This document shows, piece after piece, positions 10,701 to 22,346 of a DNA stretch of 64,000 nt. The notes beneath the pieces were generated by a model, which saw nothing but the letters and a program-made list of their open reading frames with translations, was not told the DNA's origin and ran no database searches. Both the position numbers and the translations under genes were made by a program. Source of the stretch: Lepidodermella squamata (lineage: Eukaryota > Gastrotricha); the NCBI GenBank assembly GCA_047495785.1, contig JBLDXI010000026.1, positions 806,001 through 870,000 of the forward strand, given 5' to 3'. The number at the start of each line of letters is the position of its first letter. The first letter of the stretch is position 1.

Positions 10701-13700
10701 TGGCTAGCAGCCGACGTAACTGCCTCAACCGCTTCAATTTTAGGCCTAGCAGCGATAGCTTACAACAGGTTTGCATACAATTACTGGCTACTCTCTAATC
10801 CCGATGAAAGCCAAATGCTGTGAGCGTATTTTTTATAGACGTCTGTGAATTATTGGATAGCCGGTGGCAAAATCGTTTAGGATGTTCTGATTTTAGCGAA
10901 TTTTAATTGTCAATTTGCGCTAGATGTCTTGAATTACTTGACCTTGAGTGTCTGGGGTTCAGCCCAGGATGATTCGGCCTGTTACCCTGGGTGCAGGATT
11001 AGACAATCATTCGTGATCAGGAACACGTAAACTTCATAGCTATATCCCTTACATCCTACATCACGACATTTTTTGTTGCTCGGCATCAAATGACGCCACT
11101 CAGCGCAGTGAGTCAAAACGGCAAAAAAGCGATAAAAATTTGAGCTTGTGTGCATGTTAGGATACACTAATTACGCTGATATAAGTATGCTAACAGATGT
11201 GTATAAAACAGGGTAATACACGTGAAAGAGAGTATTAGTCACCATGCCACCACGCTTCCTTACTTCATACAAGCCGAGATAGCTCAGTTGGGAGAGCGTT
11301 AGACTGAAGATCTAAAGGTCCCTGGTTCGATCCCGGGTCTCGGCGGATTCTTTTTTTTGCGTTTTTTTATTTTTATTTTTTATTTTTGTTTTCAGATACA
11401 TTGCAATCGTCAAGCCTTTTACTTATGGGACGATTCAGCGCAATCCTTATCTTTCATTTTGGCTTCCGATGCTAGCAATATGGACCATATCGGGCGGTAT
11501 TGCTTCGCCTATTGTTTTCGGTGAGTGCCTTCAGCGTCCAATGTTTTCGCTTACACTGCCCGAAAACTTAGTCAGCCTCTTATAAAGGTCAGGCCTCAGA
11601 TAATGGTCAGGTCGCCCACGCGTGTACCATCATTTTATGATAATATATTTTGATAAATTTCGAAATGGTTAAAACGAATTCGGATTTTACTAGGTCATCA
11701 TCATCATCGCCTTCTCCTCGGGTTAAAAAACCGAGCATATGCCGATCTATTTAGAGGCCAATTCAGTTGAGAAGGGTTCGAAATAATAAAGGTAAGGCCT
11801 CAAATAAAGGGCGGTCTCAAATTAAGACGGGGTTTCGACTTGCTTTGAAAAAAATAAAGGACAGGCCCAAAATTTCAGGCAGTACGGTATGTTGTTGTCT
11901 CTTTTATGAATTTTTCCATAATTTTGACAAATAATTCAACATTCAATTCAAGCAACCGAGTGAAATGATTTTTGGAAATTCAAAATGACCGGGATAATTG
12001 AGACGAAAGTTTAAGAACTGTGAAGACATTTTTTGAGATTGAATAGATTTACCGTAACGCTAATTTGGACCTGATAAATTTGGACTACATCCGCCTTATT
12101 TCCTAATTACGGTCAGGAGTCTCGGTGACCACAAAATTAGCCATAAATCAATGTAAAATCGCTCGGATTTACGGAAACCGGCATTCGATAGCCCAAAATG
12201 TGGCCGAATTTAGGGCGGGATCCTCTAATTGCGTATGCGCGTTTCAATAACACTGTGTCCAAATTTACCCATACTTAAGCAATTAGTATAAAACCAAGGC
12301 GAAACTTTTAAATTCGCAACAGTTTCACAGCCAGTGGAAATCGGCGCCCCCTGGTGCCCTGACATTTTCCAACGTCCTTATGCTACCCAAGAATTTTCCC
12401 GCGCACGCCAAGTTTTGAACTGATCGATTTTTTTGCATGCAAAAGATTCAAATAAATAGCGCGAGAAGTTTAGTTAGCGTAAGGGTTTACAGTTTTCCCC
12501 AAAAAGTAGTGTATTGTCCAAAAATAAGAACTTTTCACCTCAATCCTTTACCAGCTCTCAAAAATAGACGATACTCTGACGTAATCAAAGGTGAAAAGCA
12601 TAGGATTTTCTTTCAATGTCCCCAGCTCAGATCAGACGTAAGGAAGGGTTAAACTTGGATGAAACCTTTTCAAGGTCAAAAATTAGCGTTTGCTCAAAAC
12701 GTTCTGCAATTTGAACCTAATTCCTGTAAATTTAAACATATTTCTGTTTCTTGGAATTTTGAAACATTGAATTTGACTCGGATCTCATAGGTGTGAATCA
12801 CAACCACGACGATTTCGACGGCGTGTGTGCGCTGGGCAATCTCAACTACCTGTTCTACTCGTCCATATTCTCGTTCTTCATCCCCAGCGGCGTCATGGTC
12901 GTGCTATACGTCGCTATTTTCCGCGTTCTGGCTCAACGCGCGAAACGGTCATTCGCCCGCCGCTACCGCTCGTCCGGCTACTTCCGGCACCTGGCGAAAA
13001 TCGCCCACGAAAAACGCCAACGAAGCCAAAGCACGGTCGAAGACGGCGGCGGGCGGCATCACCACCGCTGCAGTTCGGGTAAAGAAACCGAACATGAGGC
13101 TAGAAATTCGGGCGGAAATTCGTCGACGCCGCTAATGAAAAAACAGGATTCGTTTCCACAGCCGAAAACTAAAAAGCAAGCAAAAAATAGCGGGAAAAAC
13201 TGCCCGAAAACTGCTGACCGGCTGCCGGTTCAGGCGAACGGCAAGCGGTGTATGTACGACGATGCGAGCGGCGTGTACCTGGGTGAAGTTGCGACGTCCT
13301 TACCGACTCTGCTCGTCACGGCCTCGCCTCAACTGCTGCCAGCTGCTGGTGATAACTCCACGGTGCGGGGCAGTAGTGAGCTGGGGAGTAGTTGCGTGCT
13401 GGATTCGCCGCAGCTCACCTCCCCGGAGCAGCAACGGAATACTAACACCTCCCAAAGGTGATTGTTTTTTTTCAATTTTTTTTCTCAAGTTTCAGATTTT
13501 TTAATGTCCCACGGAATAAGTAGAGCTTAATCGGATGTCATGACTCAATAGCATTATCGAAATTTGATCCCTGTTTTGTTCATGAGAATGAATAGTCCAT
13601 GATAAAATATGATAGGTATTTTCCAAGGAATTTTTATTTTTATTTTTCAAAAAATGAGGGTTTAGATTTTTAATTTGATCGATGTAAATACGATAAAATG

Positions 13701-16700
13701 GAACAAAAAAAAACACAATCATTGGCCATATGCGATTTTGAAATTTTGAATGGTGTGCCTGGATTTTTTTTTGCTGGTATCTTCTCTTGCATGTCTTCTG
13801 AAACGATGAAAATCGAAGATGAGAAAATTTAACGAAAATATGGCTGTGTCTTTTTTTCATCTTGCCAAAATCTTTTCTCATCTAACCATAATTTTTCCTG
13901 AAAGTTGATAATTTTTGAAATTTTCGTTTAATTTGGAAAATATCTGTTTTCATCTAACCAGGAATTCGACCCTTCAATAACTCGACTAAAATTGGACTAA
14001 AATTCGTTTTTCTTTCGCTTTAACGTTGGAATTATTCCTTCCAAATGTCCCACAAAATACACAGACTGCGTCTTTCAGTCTGGTTAGATGAAAAACGATT
14101 AACATGAAGATATGATCATTTTTCGACCCTCCGCCAAGCTGCTTAGAATTCAGTCTAAAATTAGTGAATGATTTGAACCACAGAAACTACTTTTCCTTAT
14201 TCGAGAACTAAGCCAAGTGGGATGATTGCGGACGATTCGTTGCTACCTAAATCGAGATTCGATTAAAGATGCCTCGACTTGGTAAAAATTACATGACCAT
14301 TAAGGAGTGGGATTTGGGGTTTAGCAACAATTTTGGAATCGTTTGGTGTTTTTTTAGTTATTTTCAAGATCAGTGAACAAAGATTCGAATCATATTAAGA
14401 CCAGGCTAATAGCCACCAGGGTTGCTATAAAATGGGGCTTTAAAGTTTACCAGAAGAAAATACCAATTTTAGAAAAATATTTAATTTCCACTGCATCAAT
14501 TACCGAGGAGGGAAAAGGATAATTTTGGACAAAATCACGTATTTTCGAGGATTAAAAACCTGCCTTCTTTGAGAAGTGGATGATTTTTAGTACACGCCTT
14601 AGTAAAGTGATTGCCTATTTATTTATCTGTAAATTTTGGTAATTTTACCATTCTTGGATGAAGTTATTACCGTTTTTGTTCCTATAGCAGCCCGTGCTAC
14701 TAAAATTTCAACCTCGAAATTTTGGAAAATTCAGAAAATAATTTTTGGTGAATCGTTCATTTTTGATGTCTTCTAATCAACTTGACCCCTCAACCCTGGG
14801 CTACTATTAGGAATGGGCGATTATTGGTGAATGGGCTATACTATTGGAGCAAATACGGTAGTAGGATCTTTATCACTGGGATAATTTTTATTGAATTTCA
14901 ATGATTTTGAGGAATATTTGCTAAAGATGGCAATCGATTAGTAAGGCTTCAATGCTTCATCGGAAATTTCCATGTGCGGAAGTACCAAGGCACCATGAAA
15001 ATATTAAGGTGGATGCTTTATTTTGTATAGTCTTCTCTATTATTTATTTGGAACTTTATTTGGGTTCATTTCATTTCTTTTATTTCAAAATAACTTTTAG
15101 TAACGCGACAAGTCGATCGAACTCGGCTGGATTGCCTCCGAATCAATCAGCTGCTGTGCAGGACGACGACCGGCCGGCGGCGATGCGCACGGGCAGCTCG
15201 CGGTCGATGAGCCGCAACAAGAATGCGGCGATGAAATCGGCCGCAACTGACCCCGACTTGCCAAGCTGCGGCAACTCGACAACGCTGACTGGCCCGGCGC
15301 TGGGCAATAGTCGCATACTGTCTGTTCGGAAAGTTAGTTCAAGGCGAGCAGGCCGGCTTGATCGCCTAACTACTCGGGCGACGATTTCCAAGGAGCGCAA
15401 AGCTACAACAATGCTTGTAAGTTGGAATAATGAAAATATTTATTATTTCCTCTGCTTCAGTTCAATTTTTTAAAGGTCTTGATTATAGCGGAACTAAAAT
15501 TATCTGTTGTGGAGCAACATTTCACTAGAAGCAGGACATATATAAGATAATTATTTAGCCGCCTAAAACTGATTTTTTTGGAATTTTTTGGAATTTCACG
15601 ATTGACTCTACAAATTTCAAATAAAATACTTTCAAATTCTCCGTGAATTCCTTTCCTTTCCTTTCCTTTCCTTTCCTTTCCTTTCCTTTCCTTTCCTTTC
15701 CTTTCCTTTCCTTTCCTTTCCTTTCCTTTCCTTTCCTTTCCTTATACTTCTTATACCAAAAAATGGGCTAAGTGATTTACGATTTTCATGTAAACTTTGA
15801 ACACCCACCTGATTTTATCTTAACTTTTGGCAATTTAAAACGCGCTGGCCCGACTTGGGACAAGTAATTTGCAAAGGCCTCGTGAGTTTCGAAATTCGTC
15901 CTTGATTTTGGTAAAATTTTCTAGAATTAGGATGTTCGAAAACATATTTTTGTCAAAATCGGTTATTGCTCCAATTTCCAATTATCTTGTTTTCAATGTC
16001 AAACGAATTATTTGCAAAAAATTCCTTATTTCAACACTCAAGTGGCAGATTTCCTTTTCCTTTCCTTTAATATTTCAGCTAAAAGTATTTATTTTGCTTA
16101 AATTTTCCAGGTGATCGTGCTCGTGTTATTTTTTGTATGCTGGTGCCCTTTCTTCACGTCGAACGTTATCAACGCAATCTGTGTTACATTCAGCACTGAA
16201 GCTACAATGAGCTGTTTCGTACCAGATGCATGGATCAAAGTCTTCGTATGGTTCGGTAAGCTTTATTCATTTCTACTAATACCTAAGAATCGATTTCGCA
16301 ACAAATTCCCGACGAAGTGTCCAATCATCAACCGAAGAATATTCGACGAAAAAAGATCCAGAAAATGAGAGGCGATGTCCTAATTAGGCCAGACAAAATG
16401 TCAGGGCAATGACAGTTGATCGTGAAATTTGTCAACATGAGTGAAAAATCCTAGTAAAGGGGGCTGAGCGGGTGAACCAGTTGTGATCAGGTTTTTCCGG
16501 AGTTTTATTCAGGAAATTTCAAATTTCCTCGCTAAAATCGCGGAAATGCTAAACCACGGTCCGGATAATATAATTTTAATTTTAATTGCCGGATGAAATG
16601 TTTTCCCCTCTTCCAGAAGAACCAATTTATGCGTAATGCGTAATTATCGTTAAAATTTGAGGGGATTCAGCCTAGCAAAATGTCTTACAGCGCAAGCCAA

Positions 16701-17131
16701 AAATACATCCCACTAATCCTATTCAAATGTGCTAAAACGTGACTTTAATTATTTTTGTTTTGATTTTCTTCGCCAATTTACAGGCTACGGCAACAGCACG
16801 ATGAATCCTGTCGTGGTAAGTTATAATCTCATACTTGGTTTTCAAATAGGTCAACTTGACCACTTTGAAGAGGTGTGGGAGGAAAAGACATTTTTAATAG
16901 ATCCGGCTTAGCAACCGACGTGATTTCCATTAATATTCTGTTGCGGCGTAATTTAGCCGGAAATCAAGTCCTTGAAGGGCAAATTCTCGATCAAAAAACA
17001 CAAAGATTTCGGACATATTTGAAATATTAGATTTCCTACAATTTTATTGTTGCCTTTTTTCACAGTACGCCGTTTTCAATCTTGAGTTTCGGCGAACGCT
17101 GCGTCGAATTATCTTCGGAAAAGATTCGTGA
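7757..17131 (+). CDS. Class A GPCR, biogenic-amine-receptor-like (625 aa, 8 exons)
   Basis: Exons: 7757-8170, 10656-10768, 11396-11520, 12791-13457, 15101-15416, 16111-16255, 16784-16815, 17066-17131. All phases agree (1878 nt). Extracellular N-terminus is residues 1-75. TM1 has GGN at N95; TM2 has LSVADLIVG with D123; TM3 has C151, the amine-binding D158 within [12 protein letters not shown], and NRY at 175-177 in place of DRY. TM5 reads [13 protein letters not shown]. The third cytoplasmic loop is about 300 residues, basic and low-complexity, across two exons. TM6 has CWCPFF and TM7 has [10 protein letters not shown]158 and the CWxP and NPxxY motifs place it with dopamine, serotonin, octopamine or tyramine receptors, but I cannot name the ligand. 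The very long third loop and short tail fit a Gi-type aminergic receptor. AATAAA is at 17195. It is a tandem paralogue of the next gene. Confidence 0.85.
8700..9142. repeat. Dispersed repeat family 1, copy 1 (in receptor intron 1)
   Basis: This stretch of the 2.5-kb intron 1 resembles 58855-59352. Shared blocks in the same order include AATATTTGCAC, CTAAAACTGAGGTTCCA, a GGATTTTTTATTTTAGCTACATG-like segment (17 nt of it TTTTTTATTTTAGCTAC), and an ATCGATACTT block followed by TCGATA. Copies are diverged, with indels. No coding capacity is apparent; it is probably an old non-autonomous transposon or SINE-like body. Confidence 0.55.
9786..12215. repeat. Inverted repeat pair flanking receptor exons 2-3
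   Basis: Arms at 9786-9951 and 12124-12215 are reverse complements with substitutions. The best block pairs 9881-9951 (including GAATGCCGGTTTCCG) with 12124-12194 (CGGAAACCGGCATTC). The 2.2-kb interior holds exons 2 and 3 and the tRNA-Phe. These are most simply two copies of one dispersed element in opposite orientation. Confidence 0.6.
11273..11345 (+). tRNA. tRNA-Phe: tRNA-Phe (anticodon GAA)
   Basis: A full cloverleaf can be drawn. The acceptor stem is GCCGAGA paired with TCTCGGC, the A box is TAGCTCAGTTGG, the anticodon stem TTAGA/TCTAA encloses loop CTGAAGA with GAA at 11306-11308, the B box is GGTTCGATCCC and the discriminator is G. An eight-T Pol III terminator starts at 11351. It is intronless and lies in sense orientation in intron 2 of the receptor, ending 50 nt before exon 3. 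Confidence 0.95.
14672..14820. repeat. Dispersed repeat family 2, copy 1
   Basis: Inside receptor intron 4. It shares several blocks in order with 56084-56207, including CTATAG(C/T)AGCCCG, TGGTGAATCGTTCAT and CTTGACCCCTCAACCCTGGG. No open frame is shared, so it is probably a non-coding mobile-element relic. Confidence 0.6.
15648..15743. repeat. (TTTCC)n microsatellite, about 19 units
   Basis: A 96-nt uninterrupted pentanucleotide tract lies in intron 5 of the receptor, pyrimidine-rich on the coding strand. The same motif in the same orientation forms the much longer array at 27332-27685. Confidence 0.95.
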
Positions 17132-17625
17132 TGAATCATACAAAAACCTGGATTCCAAGCTCCTCCTACTCGCTTCTTCTACGCTTGCAATATAAATAAA
17201 CTTCTTTGCTGATTAAAACATTCTTGTGCTTACAAAAATAGAATCATTTTCTTCTTGTTATATTATATTTTTTCTTGATCTCGCGAACTCGATGCGACAG
17301 TAATTTTATTCTTGTCTGTGTTTCTAACAAATTTTATCGAATAAAACGACAGATTTCGGTGATACATCGCAAAAATCCCGTTTGATTGCAAGTTTAAGAG
17401 GATTACTTCCGCACCCTTAAGCTACGCGAATGCGGTAGGGCTTCGGGCTAACCCGAAAAGTATAGCGCACTTTCAGTCCCGAATACTCATTAGCCTAAGT
17501 TTGCGTCACGCTTGATTAATTTTTAAACAAAACAGACAGGTCATTTAAATGTGACAGATTCACGTGTTTTTTTCGGTTACCGACATGAACATTTTACCCG
17601 ATTTTTTTAATTGAATTTAGAACAA
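17132..17625. other. Short intergenic between the two tandem class A receptors
   Basis: It contains the AATAAA of the upstream gene (17195-17200). An acceptor-like TGAATTTAG ends at 17620, 5 nt before the next ATG, which would suit SL trans-splicing. Nothing else is seen. Confidence 0.4.
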
Positions 17626-19608
17626 ATGCCCGATATTGAATTCATTAAGTTTCACTACGCGCCGTTCACGAGCCAAAACTCGCCTGATAACGGCATGATC
17701 AGTTCCTCAGACCTCTTCACATTGCGAACTTCAATTTCACACAATACAACTGCTGGCAGCAATCGTCCACATAACCCATTAGAATTAACTATGATTCAAA
17801 TCGCGCTATTCATCGTACTCGGAATTTTCGGCTCTGTAACCGTAGCTGGCAATTGCCTTGTCGTTCTAGTAGTATCCTTCGACAGATCCTTGAAAACAGC
17901 AGCCAACTGCTTCCTCGCATCCCTCGCATTTGCCGATCTGATAGTCGGCGTTTTGATAATCCCACTCGAAGCTTACATCGAAATTTACGGCCGACCTTGG
18001 ATGCTGGACCGTGAGCTATGCTACGCCTGGCTTGTCATCGGGCAAATTGCGTCGATAGCCTCGATTTTAGGCTCTGCGGCAATAGCTTACATCAGATACC
18101 TTGCGGTTCGCAAGCCGTTTGAATTCTCAAATATCAACACGATGAATCGACCCTGGCTAGCAATCGGTCTGCCGATAAGCTGTGTTTGGATATTTTCGAT
18201 TGCGCTTTCCATTCCTATACTTTTGGGTGAGCTTCTAACATTTTATATTTCACTTAGGATTCCAAGCTTTCTAAAATTTGTTCTGAGCCCCAACGTTTCA
18301 GTAGGCAGGGAATCTTCATCGATCATCTTCTGAAGTTAATCCTCATTTCAGCCACACATTTTTCCACGGGCAGGAACTCCGCTTTTAGCAGGGATTACGC
18401 GGAGACATCACACACCGATGTGATTAGTATATGAATCATCACTTTCTTCTCTTCCGGGCTGCTTCAAGTTTTTAGGGCGCAAAAGTGCACGGGAATGGAA
18501 ATTCACATTTTTAAGCTGGATTTTTCCTTTTCGGATATTGCGCCAGACAGTCCCAAAATGCCAAAATCAGTGACCCGTTGACTTTTTATTTAAATGTACA
18601 AGTCAATAAATTAGAGCGACACATATTAATCCTTTGATCAAATTGTATGATTTTCCAGTGAATGACGTCAGCCAACCAGTTGGGACATGCCAGATTACGA
18701 ATCTGCCCTACTTGTTCTACTCTTCTGCGTTTTCCTTCTTCTTGCCCAGTGCATTCGTAATATATCTGTACGTGTCCATTTTGATGACGTTGCGAAAAGT
18801 CGCCAACCGAAAATCGATACGTCGCAGACATTCGTCGACGTTCAGAAAGCGTCGAAGCGAGCTGGATGAGGGCGAAAATTCAGCGTCCGTCATCTGCAAA
18901 ACCATGATAGCGGCTGGTTTGATCAACACCGGGAAAAATAACCTGAGCCGAACAGAATCAGACACTACAACGCAATCAACCAACTTTCATTTAAAGAATA
19001 ATGAGGCAGTTCGAACTGGCTCCTTCCAAAAACAGCTCATTTCCAAACCGAATAGAGCGACGACGAAAACTTATAGTAACTCAACGACAATGTCACAAAC
19101 ACTAGAAGATTCTGTGACAAAAAGCTTGTACTCATCCCGAAATAACTCTGAAATCGACATTGAGCTGATCGGGCAGGAGTTTGAATCTGCGACTTCGAAA
19201 CTGCGCCGATCTGTCACGATAACATCTGTTGTGAGAAGCAAGATAAAATCATCCTCAGCCATGCTGAAAGATCGAAAATCTTCGATAATCCTCATCACGA
19301 TTCTAATGTTGTACTTCATGTGCCGCTGCCCGTCGTTCTGTGCCCATCTTATAAATTGGATGTGCTTATACGTCGCATCAAGCGACGATTTGGCATCGTG
19401 CCAAGTTTCACAGGATGCATCACGGGCGTTTTCTTGGCTTGGATTTTGCAACAGCGCCTTAAATCCTATTTTGTACACGTTATTCAGCGCCGATTTGCGG
19501 CTCGCTTTCTGTCGTCTCTTTCCTTGCTGTCGTAGTCGAAGAGATGCTGCGCTTCAAAAGAGGAAATCAGCTCCGACCAGAAGCTACCATGATTATTCCA
19601 CTCATTAA
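17626..19608 (+). CDS. Divergent class A GPCR, tandem paralogue of the aminergic-like receptor (516 aa, 2 exons)
   Basis: Exons 17626-18226 and 18659-19608 (phase 1). The start is the first ATG after an acceptor-like AG. TM1 has AGN at N76, TM2 has LAFADLIVG with D104, and TM3 has C132. At the amine-binding position (C+7) it has G139 instead of Asp, and the DRY site reads IRY at 156-158. TM5 reads LFYSSAFSFFLPS like its neighbour. TM6 is FMCRCPSF, so the CWxP tryptophan is Arg. TM7 has NSALNPILY and the tail has Cys pairs. Loop 3 is about 190 residues, basic near both membrane ends. The single intron is at the same site and phase as intron 3 of the neighbouring receptor, which shows common ancestry. 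The frame is fully open, so it is probably functional with a changed ligand or signalling mode. AATAAA is at 19643. Confidence 0.8.
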
Positions 19609-19855
19609 TAGCTTTGAAATTTCTTCAGTTTCTGTTATTTCAAATAAAACATTTCTTTACTCATATTTTTTGTAAGTACGTGATACAGAGATTCGAGATC
19701 ATGTTTCAAGCCAATTTTCTACGTCAATCTGCAAGATGGCATTTTTGCGTTGCTGATTACCTGTGTCAACCAGGAGCTAGACGGGAAGCGAGACGGGCAG
19801 CGAGAACATTGCCCTTAAAATCTCGAAAGTGTGATCTAAACTCGTATTTTAAAGC

Positions 19856-22346
19856 ATGAAACTTTTAGCCCTAATATCTGCGTTCTGCGTCTTGTCAGAT
19901 GGTGCTAAGTTACCGCTGAATCTTCCGATGACTGAAACCGTAAGATTGCCGAAGGATCCGTCCAGAAACCTCACTGAGTTGACAATGACAAGCGTTCAAA
20001 TTTACAGTGGCTTTCTCGGCCTTGGACCCGTTTGTACTGAGGGCATCAAATTAGCTCTTCAACAAGCCAGAAATCTCTCGATCTTGGCTGATTACGATAT
20101 TTCAGTTGCGATGTTTGATGACGAGTGCGACTACGAGACGTCTGTTAGGCTTACGACTGGAGTGCTCAACAGCCTTGTTTCAAGCTCAACGGGGCGGCGG
20201 AATCAAAGAGCAGAAAATCTAACAAAGGCCCTGCCTTTGATGACCGGGCCCATGTGCGACGGAAATGCGTTCACAGCCGCGTATTTGCCGCGTTACAACT
20301 TTGTATCAATTTCGGAATTGAGTGACACGATGGCCCATTACACTAATCGAAAACTATTTAATTCTTTCTTCTCACTATTACCATCTCTAGAATCCGTCAT
20401 GGAAGCTGTACCGCATTTCATTAGCAGTCAGGGTTGGAGCAAGTTGTTCTTAATGACAGATGGAGCAGATTGGTGGTCGGAGGTAGAATTTTTAGCACTA
20501 GAAATAATTGATAAAATATGTTTGTATTTCAGTATGAGACAACTCTCCTCTTTCATCTCGCGCAGCAAAACATCAGTTTAATCGGCCGGACCAAGTTAAA
20601 AATGCCCGACCGACCGAATTTGCCCCTCCCAGAATACTACGCGGAAGTAGCCAGTGAAATTGCCAATAGCCAAGCGCGGATCATCCTAATGAACACTAAT
20701 TTCGGATCTTGCTTAGCTTGTGCATTGCATCGTAGAGGTGTTGTTGGCCCAGAATATGTATTTCTAATGTTCGGAGCGGCTTATTTTCCAGCAGATACAT
20801 GGTTTCGCCTTGATGATTGCACAGACCAAATGCTGCGTGAAATTCAGGCCAGTGTCATCTATTTTTATTACGGCGCACCTTATAGGCTGGATCCTGATTT
20901 GAAAGACGAGTTCGGAATTTCTGGAAGAGACTATGACGCATATCTTGCATCCAGTATTGATAATCCGGAATCTTTGGGATTGGCGTGGTACGCATTTCGC
21001 GGGGCTTGCTACACGCAACAAGTTACGGCGATGCTTGCTCTAGATCAAGTCGATAAAATTTTGAAGTCGACAGGGCAGTCGTTAAGTAATTGGACTACTG
21101 ACTCTCCGAATTTCCGCAATAATGGGGCTCTATTCTTATAGGCGTGTTGGAGAAAATTCGCTTCAAATCGATAGGCTCTGATCTAATTGGTCATGGCTTG
21201 AACTCTCGAGTTGGGAAAACAGGCTTTTTCCAAAATCAGTTGAAATGCAAAACATGCTCTGATTTCGCACCTGTGCCTATCGCCGTTTACGACAGCTCTT
21301 TGAAATCTGCCCAAAGTAAACTTAAGTTTGGTTTGAATCCGATAATATGGAGAACTTGGAACTCTCGAAGGCCCCCAGATTCATTGCAGATAATTTATGT
21401 CGCTGAGCCAATTATCAATTTCGAAACAGAGGCTGTGCTAAAGGTATTAGCCGGCCTACTCATAGCTGCCGAAATCAGCGTGACTATGTATTGGGTGAAG
21501 GCGAAGAAATCTGACTATCTGGGCTTCTCCATGACAGCTGGGCGATGCCTCATGTTAATAGGTGTATTACTCTTACCAGCTTCGGGATATTTTGCATCAA
21601 TATATTGCTCCGCATCGTCCGTGTTTCTGGTCGCTGGCTTTACCTGTCTTGCCTCTTCAATTTTGGCGAAATTACATGTAATATATTCATCCGCTATATG
21701 GAATCAGAAGGCATCTAAAGCAGCGGGCAACAAATCAACATCCAATCGTTTCTCGCGCATGAATATTTCGTCATCCCAGTCCGGGCGTGGACGATTAACC
21801 TCGCGAGTCAAGATTGATCCCAACAAATTGCAGAGGAAACAAAAGCTGGCTCTTCTGTATGTTTTTTTCTATGTAGCATCTCAAGCGTTGCTAGTTGGCG
21901 TCATGCTGGCTCTTTCACCACTTGAATTGAGTCCGTTCTACTCTCGGTTCGTGCAACCTAATTACGACCGCAGCTTGCTGTACCAGTTTTATGCGACCAG
22001 TTGTAAATTTTCGGGTTCAAATGATGCTCGTTTCGGCATACCAATAGCATTAATTTCAATTTATACCCTGCTATTTCTCCGTTCGGCATTCTATAGCTAC
22101 CGGCTGAAGAATTTTGATGAACAAGGCGATTTATCGATTCAGCCTCTGAGATTCCTTGGCTACGGAATAGGCCTTATCATTTACGCCAGCGCTGGAATAA
22201 CTTGGACTTTTTTCTCGTTAAACCCTGCACATATCACGATGGCCTCGGCGGCAACGTCTCTGGTCATCACGAGTATGGTTTTTCTGACTTTGCACTTGTT
22301 CCCGCTAGCAATTAGTGTGAAAACCCACCTTGCTTCAACCGACTAG
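19856..22346 (+). CDS. Class C GPCR with Venus-flytrap ectodomain, GABA-B-receptor-like (794 aa, 3 exons)
   Basis: Exons 19856-20482, 20533-21085 and 21142-22346, with introns of 50 and 56 nt (phases 0 and 1). The second intron resolves an apparent frame change at 21142. Signal peptide MKLLALISAFCVLSDGA is followed by a periplasmic-binding-protein-like ligand domain of roughly 430 residues and seven hydrophobic segments from about residue 500 (starting EAVLKVLAGLLIAAEISVTM). There is no Cys-rich linker between ectodomain and membrane part, as in GABA-B-type rather than glutamate-type class C receptors. Loop 2 is Ser/Arg-rich. It resembles the two intronless receptors at 36764 and 44149 in size and plan but is much diverged. 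The ligand is unknown. Confidence 0.65.

Noticed and set aside
12825-13504. Overlapping ORFs of 62-102 aa within receptor exon 4
   Set aside because: They are other-frame shadows of the GC-rich coding exon for the third cytoplasmic loop.
20518-22346. Class C receptor at 19856 as a frameshifted pseudogene
   Set aside because: A 56-nt intron with valid ends (21086-21141) restores frame, and the total length matches its relatives.
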